Below, in pieces: positions 37,601-49,312 of a stretch of 64,000 bases of DNA. The notes under the pieces were generated by a model. The model worked only from the letters and a program-made list of their open reading frames with translations. It did no database searches and was not told where the DNA came from. Position numbers and translations under genes: made by a program. Origin of the DNA: Clarireedia homoeocarpa (taxonomy: Eukaryota; Ascomycota; Leotiomycetes; Helotiales; Rutstroemiaceae); the NCBI GenBank assembly GCA_001465935.1, contig LNKV01000029.1, positions 267,215-331,214 of the forward strand, given 5' to 3'. Each line of letters starts with the position of its first letter. Within the stretch, counting starts at the first letter, position 1.

Positions 37601-39232
37601 ATGGGCCAACTAACTCCGAAGCAAATCGAGATATTAATTATCATTGAGCGGACAACAGCTTCGATATCAGTCATAGGAACACTTGCGCTGCTGTCCACAT
37701 TCATCTTCATCAAGTCGTTCCGAACATTGTCGAACACGATTATCTTCTACGCATCATTCGCCAATCTTTTCGCCAACGTCGCTGCACTTATTGGAGGGTC
37801 GGCACTGTCGAAAGTTAATTCGCCGTTGTGTCAATTTCAAGGCTTCTTACTTGAGATGTATGTTTAACATGTTTCGTTTTGTGTCTGATTCCAACGACGT
37901 TTTCTTGTGACACCCGGTGAGTCAATTTATTGACCGCAAGACAGGTTCATGCAGTCGGATCCATGGTGGTCATTGGCGATGGCAATGAATGTTTATCTCG
38001 TTTTCTTCCACCGGTTTGACGGTGCACGTTTGAAAAAACTCTATCCCTATTACGGACTTATATGTTATGGGCTTCCTTTCATCCCGGCGATGGTATGTCT
38101 TTTCGTCAAGACGCAGAAGAAGGGCAAGATCTACGGAAATGCCACGGTATGTCGTCATTCTGAAGTCGAGATCAATGGAATGATACTGAGATATAAAAAT
38201 AGCTCTGGTGCTGGATCGATGGACCTTGGGCATCACTTCGTATTTACAGCTACTACGCACCGATTTGGTTCAGCATTCTCGCAGCTCTCTGTATCTACCT
38301 CCGAGTTGGAGTTGAAATATTTCGCGCACGGAGTAACCTCGCCGCCATGTCCCACCGATCAGATCCATCACTCGCAACAGGCGCAACCATAAATTCTCCT
38401 CTTCCTCTTCAAGGAGCTAACTGCCAAGAATCTACCTACTCTCCCGACGGCCCCATTGACAAAGAACTACATAACCCTGAGCTAGAGCGGCCGGCTATGT
38501 TCACAGGCACTCGTACTACCGAAATCGAGGTAACGCACGGTTCTTGGGAAAACGGTACCGTTCTTACAACCCCGAACCGGCCGTACCCTCGCCAATCCGA
38601 TATCCGTTCGCCTTTAGCTATTCGATCTCCCAGCAGTAAGAATGACCCTGATAGCAACTATCAAGTAACGATCTCGGCGCTCCCCAATGCAACTTTGAGC
38701 AGCCGCACATCTCGCCGCCATGGAGCTGGAGTGAATTCGTTCGATAGAATAAAGTGGGCCTATACCAAAGTCGCCATGCTTTTCGCCATCTCAATTCTTA
38801 TCACTTGGGTTCCGGCTTCGGTCAATAGAGTTTATGGGCTCAGGTTTCCTGAGAGACCAAGTTTTGTGCTTAATATTTTATCGGCGATTGTCCTACCTCT
38901 GCAGGGATTTGTAAGTCTATTCTTACAGTTTTATATTGCTACACTTTGTAAATCATCATATGAAATTTTTTTTCTACAAGAGTCTTAAACTTCACAAAAC
39001 TGATACAAGAAAACAGTGGAATACGGTCATCTACTTCACAACGTCCCTCAGCATCTGTCGCACAGTTTGGGCGGACTTCCGTGGCCCAGCATCCCAAAAT
39101 CGCTCAACAGACGGCTTCCGCATGATGGAGCGGCCAGCAGGTAGTAGGAAGCGCGGCGATGTTAAAGAAAGCGAGAGTATGGTTGAACTGAGTACCGCCC
39201 GAAGTGCAAGTGGAGAAGTGGAAAGTCTGTAA
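37601..39232 (+). CDS. cAMP-receptor-like G-protein coupled receptor
   Basis: Seven-helix receptor of the fungal cAMP-receptor-like class (relatives of Dictyostelium cAR and Aspergillus GprH), in the plasma membrane. Four exons: 37601-37857, 37945-38146, 38203-38910 and 39017-39232; exactly 460 residues. Helix 1 starts near residue 14 and helix 2 has NTIIFYASFANLFANVAALIG. Helix 3 follows a conserved Cys (PLCQFQGFLLEMF), and helix 4 precedes LWCWIDGPWASLRIYSYYAPIW. A large Ser/Pro-rich third intracellular loop spans about residues 230-345. Helices 6 and 7 (LITWVPASVNR, VLNILSAIVLPLQGFWN) end in a polar tail with RTVWADF. Ligand and G-protein partner are not deducible. Confidence 0.85.
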
Positions 39233-42200
39233 GGTATGGAACCGTGATCAAAAATGTATATTTTTCTTGTACATAAGTTAGGGAACATCTCTAGAGTCTA
39301 GGAAAGGGAGTGAGGGGTGTTTTGGTTTGGCCCGGATCACTACGAAGGAATTATCGAGTGAGAGAAAGGCCCGGATCGGCAGGTGGAAAACTGGATATCT
39401 ATCATGTATTGTAATCTTGATTCTCTCTGGGTGGAATCAGAATTGGAAAGTCTTGACTTTTTTCCGCGCTTTATTCTACAGTATCAAAATCAATGTTATC
39501 ATCGTAAGTCATATCAAGCTTCGCGGCTCAGAACCAAAAAGCCCTTAGACCCACAATCAGAAACTGCCCCGCAAAAGAAACCATTCTTGTCTCACAAATG
39601 GCTTCTGTAGACTTGGCTTTTACCAACATTAGCTGTACTGCATATCACTTTAGGCGGTGATAAGGCATAACGAGCTATCTCGAGTAATGAAAGGAGAGCA
39701 GCCGCATCTTCAAAGTGGCTGGAAGGAGCAAATAAAAATGGTTCCTGGATTGCCTTCCCACTCACTTCCACCTCTTTCCAATTCCCCCCGAACCATAGCA
39801 GCTCGTTCCTGAGTCTAGGGCTCGTTCTCGAACCTCTCATATATCGTCCCCTTTCATGTAAAACACGCCACATCTTGTGCTCGATTCATCTGTATCACTC
39901 TATTCGCCCAACCACACCACATTGTTACAGAAAACACCAGATTAGATTAACCGTATCCATACCTCAGCTGCAAACCTTAACCCTGAATCCTCGGCCAAAC
40001 GTCTCCCTCCCTCCGGCGCCGCAGCAAGATTGATGCAAGGATCTCGAAGTCAAGGGTTGGTTTTCAAGGTCCAAGACGCAGTAGAGTGCTGATGGTTCAT
40101 AAACTAAACGAACATACGAAGGTACTAACGCCTAAGGTACTTACGAACGCTTTTTGAACCATTCATTTAACCTTACTTAGGATTATGGAGGGTGGCATTC
40201 CGCAATTGGATCTTAGTCATGGTTATTTATCCCATCCACGGAAGGAAGATCAAGGTGCTTACGAGGAGGAAGAATTATGAATAAGCTAAGCCACATGAGG
40301 TTACATCTAAAGTTCCATGTATTTGGGGTAATGGGGAAAGGGGAGCCTAGCTTGATTTGCGGGTACGGAGAGGGTACCGAGGGGAGTATTACAGCACTTA
40401 GCTTCCTAGCTGTAATACGTTGCGATTAGAAGTTGGGATTGATTGATTTCTTGGCGAATCTCTTGCGTGCTTTACACATGATGGAACGAGACTATTTTAT
40501 CGAGAATAACCAGCTTCCTTTTCCTTCCACAAAAAAACCGACTGCATTGAGTATCGGCACTACAACATTGCCGCCTGAGAATACACATCTTGTGCAGTGA
40601 AAATACCACCGCCAAGTCTTTCACTTAGCTCCTCCATGCAAGTACTCGGATGTTACTCTTTTCTCATACTACTGTATCATTCGCTTCCTACCCCCTTCAC
40701 CCAACGACGTTGATTTCGCTTCGAGATCGATTGCGAGTCGTCACCCTAGAAAAGCCAGCCATCCATCTTCTCCCGCATCTGCGTCTGCATCGGACAATAA
40801 ATACCCAAATAGGTATCAAACAGCAACACCATAATGGCTATGCCTTGCGACCTGCCATTTTGAAGATAACATAGCTTCTTCGTTCGATTGCATAGTACTG
40901 ACACAAGGAACGATCCGCCAATTCTTTCGGCTCAGGATCCCTTGCCACTAGGCTCCAGGGTATCAGTCATTGCTTCCTCTGTTTTTATATTTCAGATATC
41001 GCAAAGTGGCGCGATCCACTTGCACTGAACAGGAAAGAATATCGAGCATCTCATGTTGCGAGTGTAACCCATGAAGTACCGATATTGCAGGCTGGTTGAA
41101 CCTCTTTCTACCTAGTAGATTTCTTCTCACGTTCTGAAGTACTGGTATTAATCCTACAAATCACGTTCCAGCGATTATCTATGGTCGGAGGGTACATAGC
41201 TACGTTCCGTACTGGCGGAGTTTTGTACACAATGGCTCCTTGACAAACACATACATGGACCAGTAGAGTGAAAGGGGAGGATTAAGATAGAAAGAAAAAC
41301 TTGCCGCGTGGTTCTAGATACATACATGCCAGTGCAAGCTATGGGTTGAATCGAAAACATACTAAACTGCGATGGACCGCATTGCAATCGAGACGCAATG
41401 ATCGACGAATGAATTTGAGTGGCTGATGGTTGAAAAGTTCTAGCAGCATTGTCAGAAAATCTCATAAGGTTGGGTACATAGCTCCGGTAGTGCAAACAGC
41501 TTCGATAATCTAGCACAAATATGGTACACGAATTCGAGATAGGCTTACAAATAAAGAGACCTTTCTGGAAGGAGATATGGACAGGACCTGCAGGTTCAGA
41601 ATTTCCAGATCTCCAAGATATGCAGGTGCTGCCGCAATGTTCAACGGCGAATCGAAGGGTCGTTTCTGGCGTGGCGGGCGTGCATATCCAGATGAGAAGC
41701 CTCACTGACAGTAACCGCTGCAGCTCGATGTATTTGTATCGGCTGTATTACTTTATTCACATTTCCCTACATTAAATTTCATCTAACCCTGCGACCAACC
41801 ACCCTTTCGATTTTACCCTTAGAGTCCAATCTAGCACTTAGGTCTCTCTATATACATGCATGTTTTGGATTTTCCTTTCTAGATTGTTGTTTCCTTCTCA
41901 TTACGCAGCTCGGTGCAAGAAAATTACGCAATGTGTAGGACATGGAATAAATTGTGTAACATATACTGACTGACACGGCACAGAAATTAAAGGTTGATAG
42001 TACTCTTCACGCAGAATAGGAGCAGAGCCAGCCGGAATATTTGTTGCGGGCGGAAGGGCGTTGATACAACCTCGCTCTATAAGACGGACCGGGTTTTCCC
42101 CCGATCGACTTGAGCTTACAAGGAGGATGTAGGGAACCATGGCCGATTTTGAATGAGTATGGAGCCGAGCTTTTTTCACATCAACAGGCCCAGGTAAATA

Positions 42201-42499
42201 AAAAAAGTGAACACGTTCAACCCAAGGTCCGTGGAGCTTACTTGATCACATCATTGACATCTATTTGAGAGTTCTTTGGATAATATCCTGAGAATAATCG
42301 ATTTTAGCCAACTAAAGAAAAAGACAACAGACTACGCATACAAAGTAAAGCAAAATCAAAAGAATTCCAAAAACGAACGAATGCCAACGCAAACAGATCT
42401 CCAAAACAAAACGCGAAGCGTCAACAAAATGTGCCTGCATCAGGTTACCCATGTCCTCCAATCATCATGCACAAAGTGAAGTATCGCTGCTGAATCCCC
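39233..42499. other. Long intergenic stretch, no supported gene
   Basis: More than 3 kb with no recognisable coding region. The longest frame (176 codons, minus, 41175-41705) has no domain and is overlapped by another frame on the plus strand. No repeat or transposon end was recognised. Confidence 0.4.
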
Positions 42500-43030
42500 T
42501 TAAGTCGTACTACCGCATGAAGCACGGGGTCCACCAGCCGCCTTAACAGCACGTCCGATACATTCTTGCACACCAATTATCGTTTTTCCTGTGGCATGGA
42601 AGCTCCAAGGGGCTTCCACATCCTCTGTTGTAGACTTCCAATCTGTCAATGCGCCGCATTTTTTTTATTTGCTTTTTGAGCCCGGCCCCGTCTTCTTCGA
42701 GCTTGGATGTATCCTAGTCGACTCCGTAAATACTAAAAGTGTCAAGGACAACTTTATAATGTGTTGTGCAGTCTTGTCTTGGTTCAGTATCCGTTGATGA
42801 TGCTTCTGCGGTCCTTGGCGATAAGTCCGTCACTGAGACTGTGTCGTCAGTAACATCGAGGACTCCCGGGTCTCTCATTGCAACTGGGGGGGGGGGGGAA
42901 CGATTTCAGTGGCAGCTGGTAGGAAGGTTGGAGACGATATCCCCGGAGAGATAGTCGAGACTGGGGCTGCTGCTACAAACGAGCAGAGAAGGATAGTTGC
43001 CCACAAGTCGTCTCGCAGATCATGTTGAAG
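42500..43030 (-). pseudogene. Small secreted protein pseudogene with three lesions
   Basis: Three minus-strand pieces in different frames line up in order as one small secreted protein of a widespread ascomycete family (Cys-bearing, with CGALTDW and CIGRAVKAAGG blocks). The first piece, about 43030-42899, has a signal-peptide-like core (LLCSFVAAAP) but no in-frame ATG; the ATG at 43023 is out of frame and stops after 16 codons. Lesion 1 is a run of 13 C (G on the plus strand, 42886-42898) where the frame shifts. Lesion 2 is a TAG at 42714-42716 after IYGVD, where the family usually has Trp, so TGG to TAG is likely. Lesion 3 is a run of 8 A (T on the plus strand, 42659-42666) that shifts the frame again. 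The last piece then reads to TAA at 42500. Family name unknown to me; effector role is inference. Confidence 0.7.
42886..42898. repeat. Homopolymer G13
   Basis: Thirteen G on the plus strand inside the small secreted protein pseudogene. It is the point of frame change; a length of 11 or 14 would keep the frame open. Could be real slippage or a sequencing error. Confidence 0.9.
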
Positions 43031-43496
43031 AATGAAGTCAAGTATTTTCTAGTTCAAATTTATATGTTAAACTGATAAACCTGCCTAAATACCCTAAAAC
43101 ACTAAGCTAGAAACTACGTTGATTCGACAATGGACGTAGTCCATTCGTCAATCGAAATGTTGGGCTATAGACCGGAATACATCAGAGTCTGGCTCTCGTT
43201 TTTGTATTCAAGGGATACGAACTCGGCTGCTCACCTATCAAGCAAGCGGAAGCATCTAGGCTGCTTATACACCTGTTTTTATGTAGGAAATGTATTAGCA
43301 TAGAACTTTAGAGGGGTTTTTTATACTGAGCGTGCTGGTCAAATTCCATATGGTAGGGTAGATGGCGGGGCGTTGTTTGTTGCTACTCTGCTGTCTATGA
43401 AATCTTCCATCAACGCAATACTTGCAGCATTATTAAAGGCTTATATTACCCAGAATATTGCTGGAGGTTTAGGCCATCAAAAAGACTTAGTAATTT
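43031..43496. other. Intergenic, nothing recognised
   Basis: Short gap between the NLR gene's 3' end and the secreted-protein pseudogene, both on the minus strand. Confidence 0.45.
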
Positions 43497-46400
43497 CTAA
43501 TCCCGAAGTCGTATGTTCTCCTTTAGTAGGTCCACTACATCCTGGAAGTTTCCAGCCTCTGCCAACTCTAGTGGAGTACTATATTTTCCATCCGGCGTTT
43601 TGTCAACATAAGCTCCTCTATTCAACAGCAGTTCAACTATTGACGTGTATCCTTTGGCCGATGCTGCTTGTAAGGCACTACCATATATCCCGCCACGAGC
43701 ATTGACATTTGCGCCCAAATCGATCATTTCATGTATAATACTGTTCGGACCCTGGCTTGCTCTCATACCCTGCGTAGTCATACGCTCACTAAGAAAAGCT
43801 AATTCGGGTAAATTGCTGTTCAGATCCTGGTAATCATGCTCTTGCCTTGCCATTGCAAGTCTTCTCTTATTCTGCATTTCAAGTAATATTAATTGCATTT
43901 GATAATCTCCCCGTGCTCTTCTCCAGCATTCATTGCGTTCGAAGAGACTGGTTAGTTTCAATATCACAAACTGTAGCGCATCGCCATACTCCCCGCAAGG
44001 AGCGTTAATATTTGCACCTTGAGCAAGAAGTAGCTGCTGGATTTCCCTGCGTCCATATATCAAAGCTGCTAGTAATGCACTGCCAAACTTTTCACATACC
44101 GCATTGACATCTGTACCTCGCTCAATGATAACTTTGACCATTTCTATATAGCCTTGTGCCGAGGCTAATGACAACATATTTCCGTGAATTTTTGTTGTTA
44201 AGCTAGTATCAGCTTTCAGGGCAACGCACAGCTCCGCTAGTTCTTGATGCCCATGTACCAATGCCCTTAATAAGATACTGCCGTAGTTCTCGATTCTGAT
44301 ATCAATATCAATTTCGAACTCTTCAAGAAGCTTTTTGACCAGATATTCGTCGCCTGGGCCGGATGCCCATTCGAGCAGTTTTCTGTCTCCTTCTGGTAAT
44401 GAGACAATGAAACTGAGTAATTCTGGGAGAATTTCTTGGTGGTGACGCCAAGCTTTCATGAATGCATGACCATACAGTTTCACGATTCTATTGTTCCTCA
44501 CTGCTTGCTGAAGAAGTAGCTTTGCTAACGTTATACTCTTAGTATTTAGCGCATAATCCAGCACCTTTGTCCATGAATCGACGCCAATATTGTATATTTG
44601 CAAAAATCGGGGGACGAGAGGGGCCAATTCGTTTTTGATTAAGAAAGAGCTGACTTTTGTGTCTGGATATTGAAAGTCTAGGCCCTGTGAATCCGTGGAA
44701 CCATCATTCCTAACAAGCTCGTCAAATACAGGTTGGCTGTCTTTGACAATAGCTGCAAATATTGGACTTCCATATCTTCCACCGCAGCTAGTTTTTCTCG
44801 TCCACCACCAAGTTTGACTGAAGCGAATAAGGTTGGGACACTCTCGTTCGGCAAGAATATATATAAGATCAGCACCATTTTCAAGCCGGTTGATTTTAGT
44901 TCTCTCGAGTAGATTGCTGAGGTCCACCCAGTCGCTTGTTTTAAAGTTGACAATAAATTGTTGTTGGTCAATACCTTCGGCCTGTGAATTATCTGCGTGC
45001 GATAGTATGTGGTGAGTTGCATACTCTAGAAATGGGAATCGGCGCAACGCATCAAGACGCAGCGCGGCAGCTTCTGGTGTGTTCGCCGGAGGGATGTTAG
45101 GCATGAAAGGTAACATGTTTCTAACAAGTGTTGTATACTTGATGCAGTACTCCTTCAGTCTATTGTGGCTCAACCCAGCAGCATTGGTTTCGATATCCAC
45201 CAATACCTGACTAAGTCCGTTCTTTTTTAGCAAAAAGTCTCTCACTGATTCATGGATGAACTGTACAGTGTGATCCTTTGACTTTGTGATCTCAGCCAAT
45301 CCTTTCGAAGAGCTGAGAATAAATAAATTCATGTCGTTCGCGTCTATATCCCCAGCATCCCATATCTGGAAAGAGTCATGGGTTTCAAGCCCTGAAAGGA
45401 TTGCAAAGTATAATTCATCTCTCCTCAATGGTCGCTTGGCGTATAAGATCCATTGAAGACAGAGTCTCATTTCTTCCATATTCTGAGTATCTCTAGTTAA
45501 GATACTCCGGAAAAGTTCATGTAAGTCAGTCGGTATTTCCTGAAGTTTCCTCCGTAAAGTGTGTACCTGGCCATGATCAAGTGCTTTTTTAAGAATTTTC
45601 ACTGCCAAAACGACCCACATGAAAATCCCCGAGGCCTTCTCACAGATCTCCTGCCTGATTTTTTCAACTTGTCTGCCGCGACCAACCTTAAGCTCGCTAG
45701 CTATGTACCTCTCAATATCCTTGGAATGGTCTTGTTGATCCTCCAGTATCATTTGTTTAGACCGTTGAATCGTAATATGTGGATAATGCCGGCTCGCAAA
45801 AAGAACATGGAATACCTTCGCGGACGATATTGCGTTCTCTCCGAGCTGTTCAAAAAGCTCTATCATGTCTCTAATCTCATCTTCGTCGCACTCATCTAGA
45901 GCATCGATTACTATTATGAGATGATGCCAATCAACTATCTGCAACACCTGAGTCAGAAGCTGCCTTAGGAACCTGACATCACTTTTGAGTCTCTCGCCTA
46001 GGGGTCCATGACCTAATATTAGAATATCCAGCAGCTTTTGTTGCTGATCGTCTGGACATATCTGCAACAACTGAACGAGTAGTGACCTATACAATCCTAA
46101 AGTACTTCTTTCCAGAATACTACCCCGAGCGTTGAAGAAGAATGAGAGCAGCGGTGTGTTTGGAAATGACCTCTTCAATTCAAGGAAAGCGAACTTTGTT
46201 AATGTGGATTTACCAGACCCTGGTTTGCCTCGGATCCAAAAAAAACCGTGATGGTCGGGGAGCATGTTGTCGCTCAGCCACTCCAGGTAAACTGGACTTG
46301 TGAGTAACCATTTGCAGGTTCTGGAATGGCCTGGCTGGATATTCATAAAACGATCATCAATCTGATCGAAGCTTAGAAAGTTGATTATATCGTTTTTGAT

Positions 46401-47329
46401 TGTTTGAGTGGAAATGGTACTATCAACCTCTGGCGTCTGTGAATTAATCTTCCTTCGTTTCGCGGTTGGCTCTATAAGTTCATCTAGAAGGGATGTATTA
46501 GCAGATTTTAGATATGTAGTATACAGGTGCGAAATATAATTTGAAAGTTTCGTGGTAACTACTTATACAAAACTGATATCTTACCGTTTAAGGTTCCCCG
46601 TATCTCACATTCTAGCCTTCTAAATGCGTTATCTCTTCCCTCACCATAGATAGCTGGCATCGATACTCCAAAAATACCGAGCAAGCTATATGCAGCATCT
46701 TCTTTCATGGTCGTAATTCTTCTTTCCGCCCATTTCTTTCTATCACTGACACTGAATTTTGATAATGGGATTCCTTGGAGCGCTCCTGTAGCAATTCCTG
46801 TAATCTCTTGTATTATCAACTTCAGAGACCCCTTATCTCCAAGTCTCTTTCCATCTCGCGAAAAGAACTCGACTGATATTGGAGCCAGAAGTTCCTGGAG
46901 CGTCCATCCTCTGGTGAACCATCGACTGGCGCGAAAAGCGGGTTCCCACACAGATTGAGGTAGTTCCACGCCGTTGCGAGTACGAACTACATCTGACAAG
47001 TACACATAGCACTTGACCGCACCTCTATACCAACGAAACATAGAATTGAGGGATTCAGATAGCTCAGCGTCGCTTGATTTTTTGATGCAGCAGCTATCCA
47101 CCCAGAAGTATTCGATACCGTCAAATGCAGCTCGTTCTCCACAGAACTGGATCTTTTTATAGCCAGGTTTGTCTTTGCCCATGCCTGAGGTTATTTCTTC
47201 GAAGTTGACTTCTTCGTCGCCATCAGTTCCCCATGTATGTGAGAGAATGCTGTACCTGGGAATTTCGTGATCCGCCAACTTTCTGGTTAAGCGATATTCG
47301 CCGGCATCGTCGCGCTCCAGGAGGCGCAT
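43497..47329 (-). CDS. HET-NACHT-ankyrin NLR-like protein (heterokaryon incompatibility type)
   Basis: Fungal STAND/NLR protein expected to act in non-self recognition and regulated cell death. Two exons, 47329-46585 and 46483-43497, join across a 101-bp intron to exactly 1243 residues. The start is the usual MRLLE of HET proteins; an upstream in-frame TTG is not used. HET domain, residues 1-240: YSILSHTWG, FWVDSCCIKK, WFTRGWTLQELLAP and DAAYSLLGIFGV. A linker leads to the NACHT NTPase, preceded by HSRTCKWLLTSPVYLEWL. The P-loop is GKPGSGKST (about 334-343, Lys340) and Walker B is LIIVIDALDECDEDE (about 439-451). The C-terminal 300 residues carry degenerate ankyrin repeats, the last copies being clearest (GSALQAASAKGYTSIVELLLN). 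No stop or frameshift is seen, so the gene looks intact. The ligand is unknown. Confidence 0.92.
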
Positions 47330-48366
47330 TTTACGCTCTGAGCAATGAATTCCGGGCAACACAAATGATTGGGGTATAGTGGACGGTAGAGATATTATAG
47401 AGTAACGGTATCTTGCGGTTTGCGTTGATTAAAGATTGCACTGGGAAATTGGTGGAAAGCACAATCATTGCTTAAGGCTGTGCATGGAACAGCTAAGCGC
47501 AAGCAGGGATAGTTCTATGCCTCGCAGTCAGGATTCTCCGATGTTACATCGTCTTCTCAATTAGCGAATAGGCCTATCTTATTGGTCAATATTGGCGGGT
47601 GGTCCCCGGGGTCTGGGTGGGTCGCCCTACTTGAATGGGCTGGATGTCGCTGTCGACTGATTTTTTGAGGCTATATTAAGATTTTAAGATATGTATATAA
47701 CCTTAAAGTAAGATGTTAAGGCTAGTGCTCTAAGTGCTTCCTGAGTTTTCTGAGTATGAAAGAGAAGGAAGATAAGTCGGTATTTCCACCTACGTCAATA
47801 TAGCATGTCCGGCCTATTCAGCCTCCCAGTCCCCCAGCCCCGTCTCCCTTCCCCCTCCCCCCTTTTTTTTTCTTTTCCCCCCTTTTTGTTTTTTTGAGAT
47901 CTTCAACCTCAATCCGACAGCTCAAACTAAGCCGAAAATTGTCATAATTTATGTCCTCAAAACTACATTTAAGCGGCGACATAAGTAAGAGAAAGAATTC
48001 AGTATTTCAACCTACATCAATACAGTATATCAGGCCCATTCGGATTTCGAGGCCCATTCGTCAATATTGACTGATGGGATAGGCATATTCGTTAATATTT
48101 ACTAATGGGCCGTATTTCTGAATGGGGCAGACCATTTCTGTAGCTCGACGGGACATGTAACTATGTCTGACGATCTACAATTGACCAATGAAATATATAC
48201 AGGGCAAATCCACAAACAAAATAAAAGACTCCAGATGCTTATTGACAAGAGATTATAACCGGGGTGCAAATACCTGTGATATCTCTGAGGGTCCGTATCA
48301 GAACTTCCAGATGCCAACAAGCTGTTCTAGCAAAATGTAACATAAAACACGTCTGATACTCCTTGA
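47330..48366. other. Intergenic with degenerate repeats
   Basis: Upstream region of the NLR gene with no coding signal. It holds a pair of diverged 44-bp repeats, a strongly C/T-rich tract at about 47826-47896 and several related GGCCCATTCGTCAATATT-like phrases near 47570-47600 and 48040-48110, suggesting an old decayed element. Confidence 0.45.
47774..48040. repeat. Pair of diverged direct repeats
   Basis: The stretch at about 47776-47819 recurs at about 47998-48041. Both read GTATTTC-x-ACCTAC-x-TCAATA then a CC-ATTC-like end. Roughly 35 of 44 bases agree and most differences are transitions (G/A or C/T), as expected from point-mutated repeats. Confidence 0.55.
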
Positions 48367-49312
48367 TTACAGCGTATTTCCTGACGAGGAAAGGATAATG
48401 CTTTGTATAGATGACACTAAAGCCGCCAAGACAATGTTAGTCTTGCCTGAGAAGAGGTAGACGAAGCTCGTGTCTGCATAGCTGAAGGATCCTGAGTTGG
48501 ACAAACTATTGGAGACACAGTTACGACCAAGGTACGTCGCGCATTTCGATACATCAGCCGAGTTGGAGGTAAATAGCCGGATCGAATAACCCGATTGAAC
48601 AACCGTCGGGACGCTGGTGAAGTAGTTGCCTTCGTAGAGACCCATGCCGTTGCTATCTCCTTCGAGTAAGTGACCGGTGTTCGAGGACCAAACGTTGTTC
48701 ACGGCGTGGAATGGTGTGTTCCCTGATAGTGCGGGACTTCGGCCAGAAGTATAGTAGACATAGTTTCCTGAGGATTGTTGTGGTTAACTGTGTTTCCGGG
48801 TGGGTAGTTAGGATTGAAACATACTGTAGAATGTAATGTGATCCCCAGACCCCACCAGCTCCATACTCCAATAGGAATGTCCATCGCATGAGGCGGAGTA
48901 CGATATTTTGCTATTGATGAAGCTGTTAGAGATTGTAAATGCGTTGTTAGTACCGGTGCCGAAGCTGTAGTGCTGACGGCCGAGACTGGATGTTTGTATT
49001 TAATTAAAGATTGGTCGAGGTTGCTTCATTTCCAGCATATAAAACTAAACTCACAGTGACATGATCAATCCAGATGTTATTAGTGTCACTAAAAGATAGT
49101 GCATCTCCACCCCAGACGTACTTCGGATTAAGGTTGGTGATCGCGATGTTCTGGATGATAATATTCGAGACGCCAACGCTAGAAGCCATTCCCATTGGTG
49201 TGCCACTGACTATGGAAGAGATTGCTCGTTTATCCGTGTCTTCCACTGGTGCAGCTGCTATCAGCGTAGTGAAGGCTATTGCCACCACCGCCGAAATTAA
49301 CTTCATGATCAT
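48367..49312 (-). pseudogene. PL1 pectin lyase pseudogene with internal deletion
   Basis: Clear remains of a secreted polysaccharide lyase family 1 pectin lyase, which cleaves methylated pectin by beta-elimination. Pieces on the minus strand: 49312-49055, 48985-48825 and 48767-48367. The signal peptide and the mature start (SGTPMGMASSV) run straight into GVSNIIIQNIAITN, so about 90-100 residues normally between these blocks are missing. NPKYVWGGDALSF and WIDHVT follow. After the next intron the frame required for LGRQHYSFGTGTNN is off by one base with any visible splice pair. The third piece (TSGRSPALSGNTPFHAVNN, CATYLGRNC) is well kept to the stop. The missing part includes conserved structural segments, so no active enzyme is expected. 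Confidence 0.78.

Noticed and set aside
41175..41705. 176-codon minus-strand open frame
   Set aside because: No recognisable domain, overlapped by a plus-strand frame, no intron or leader context.
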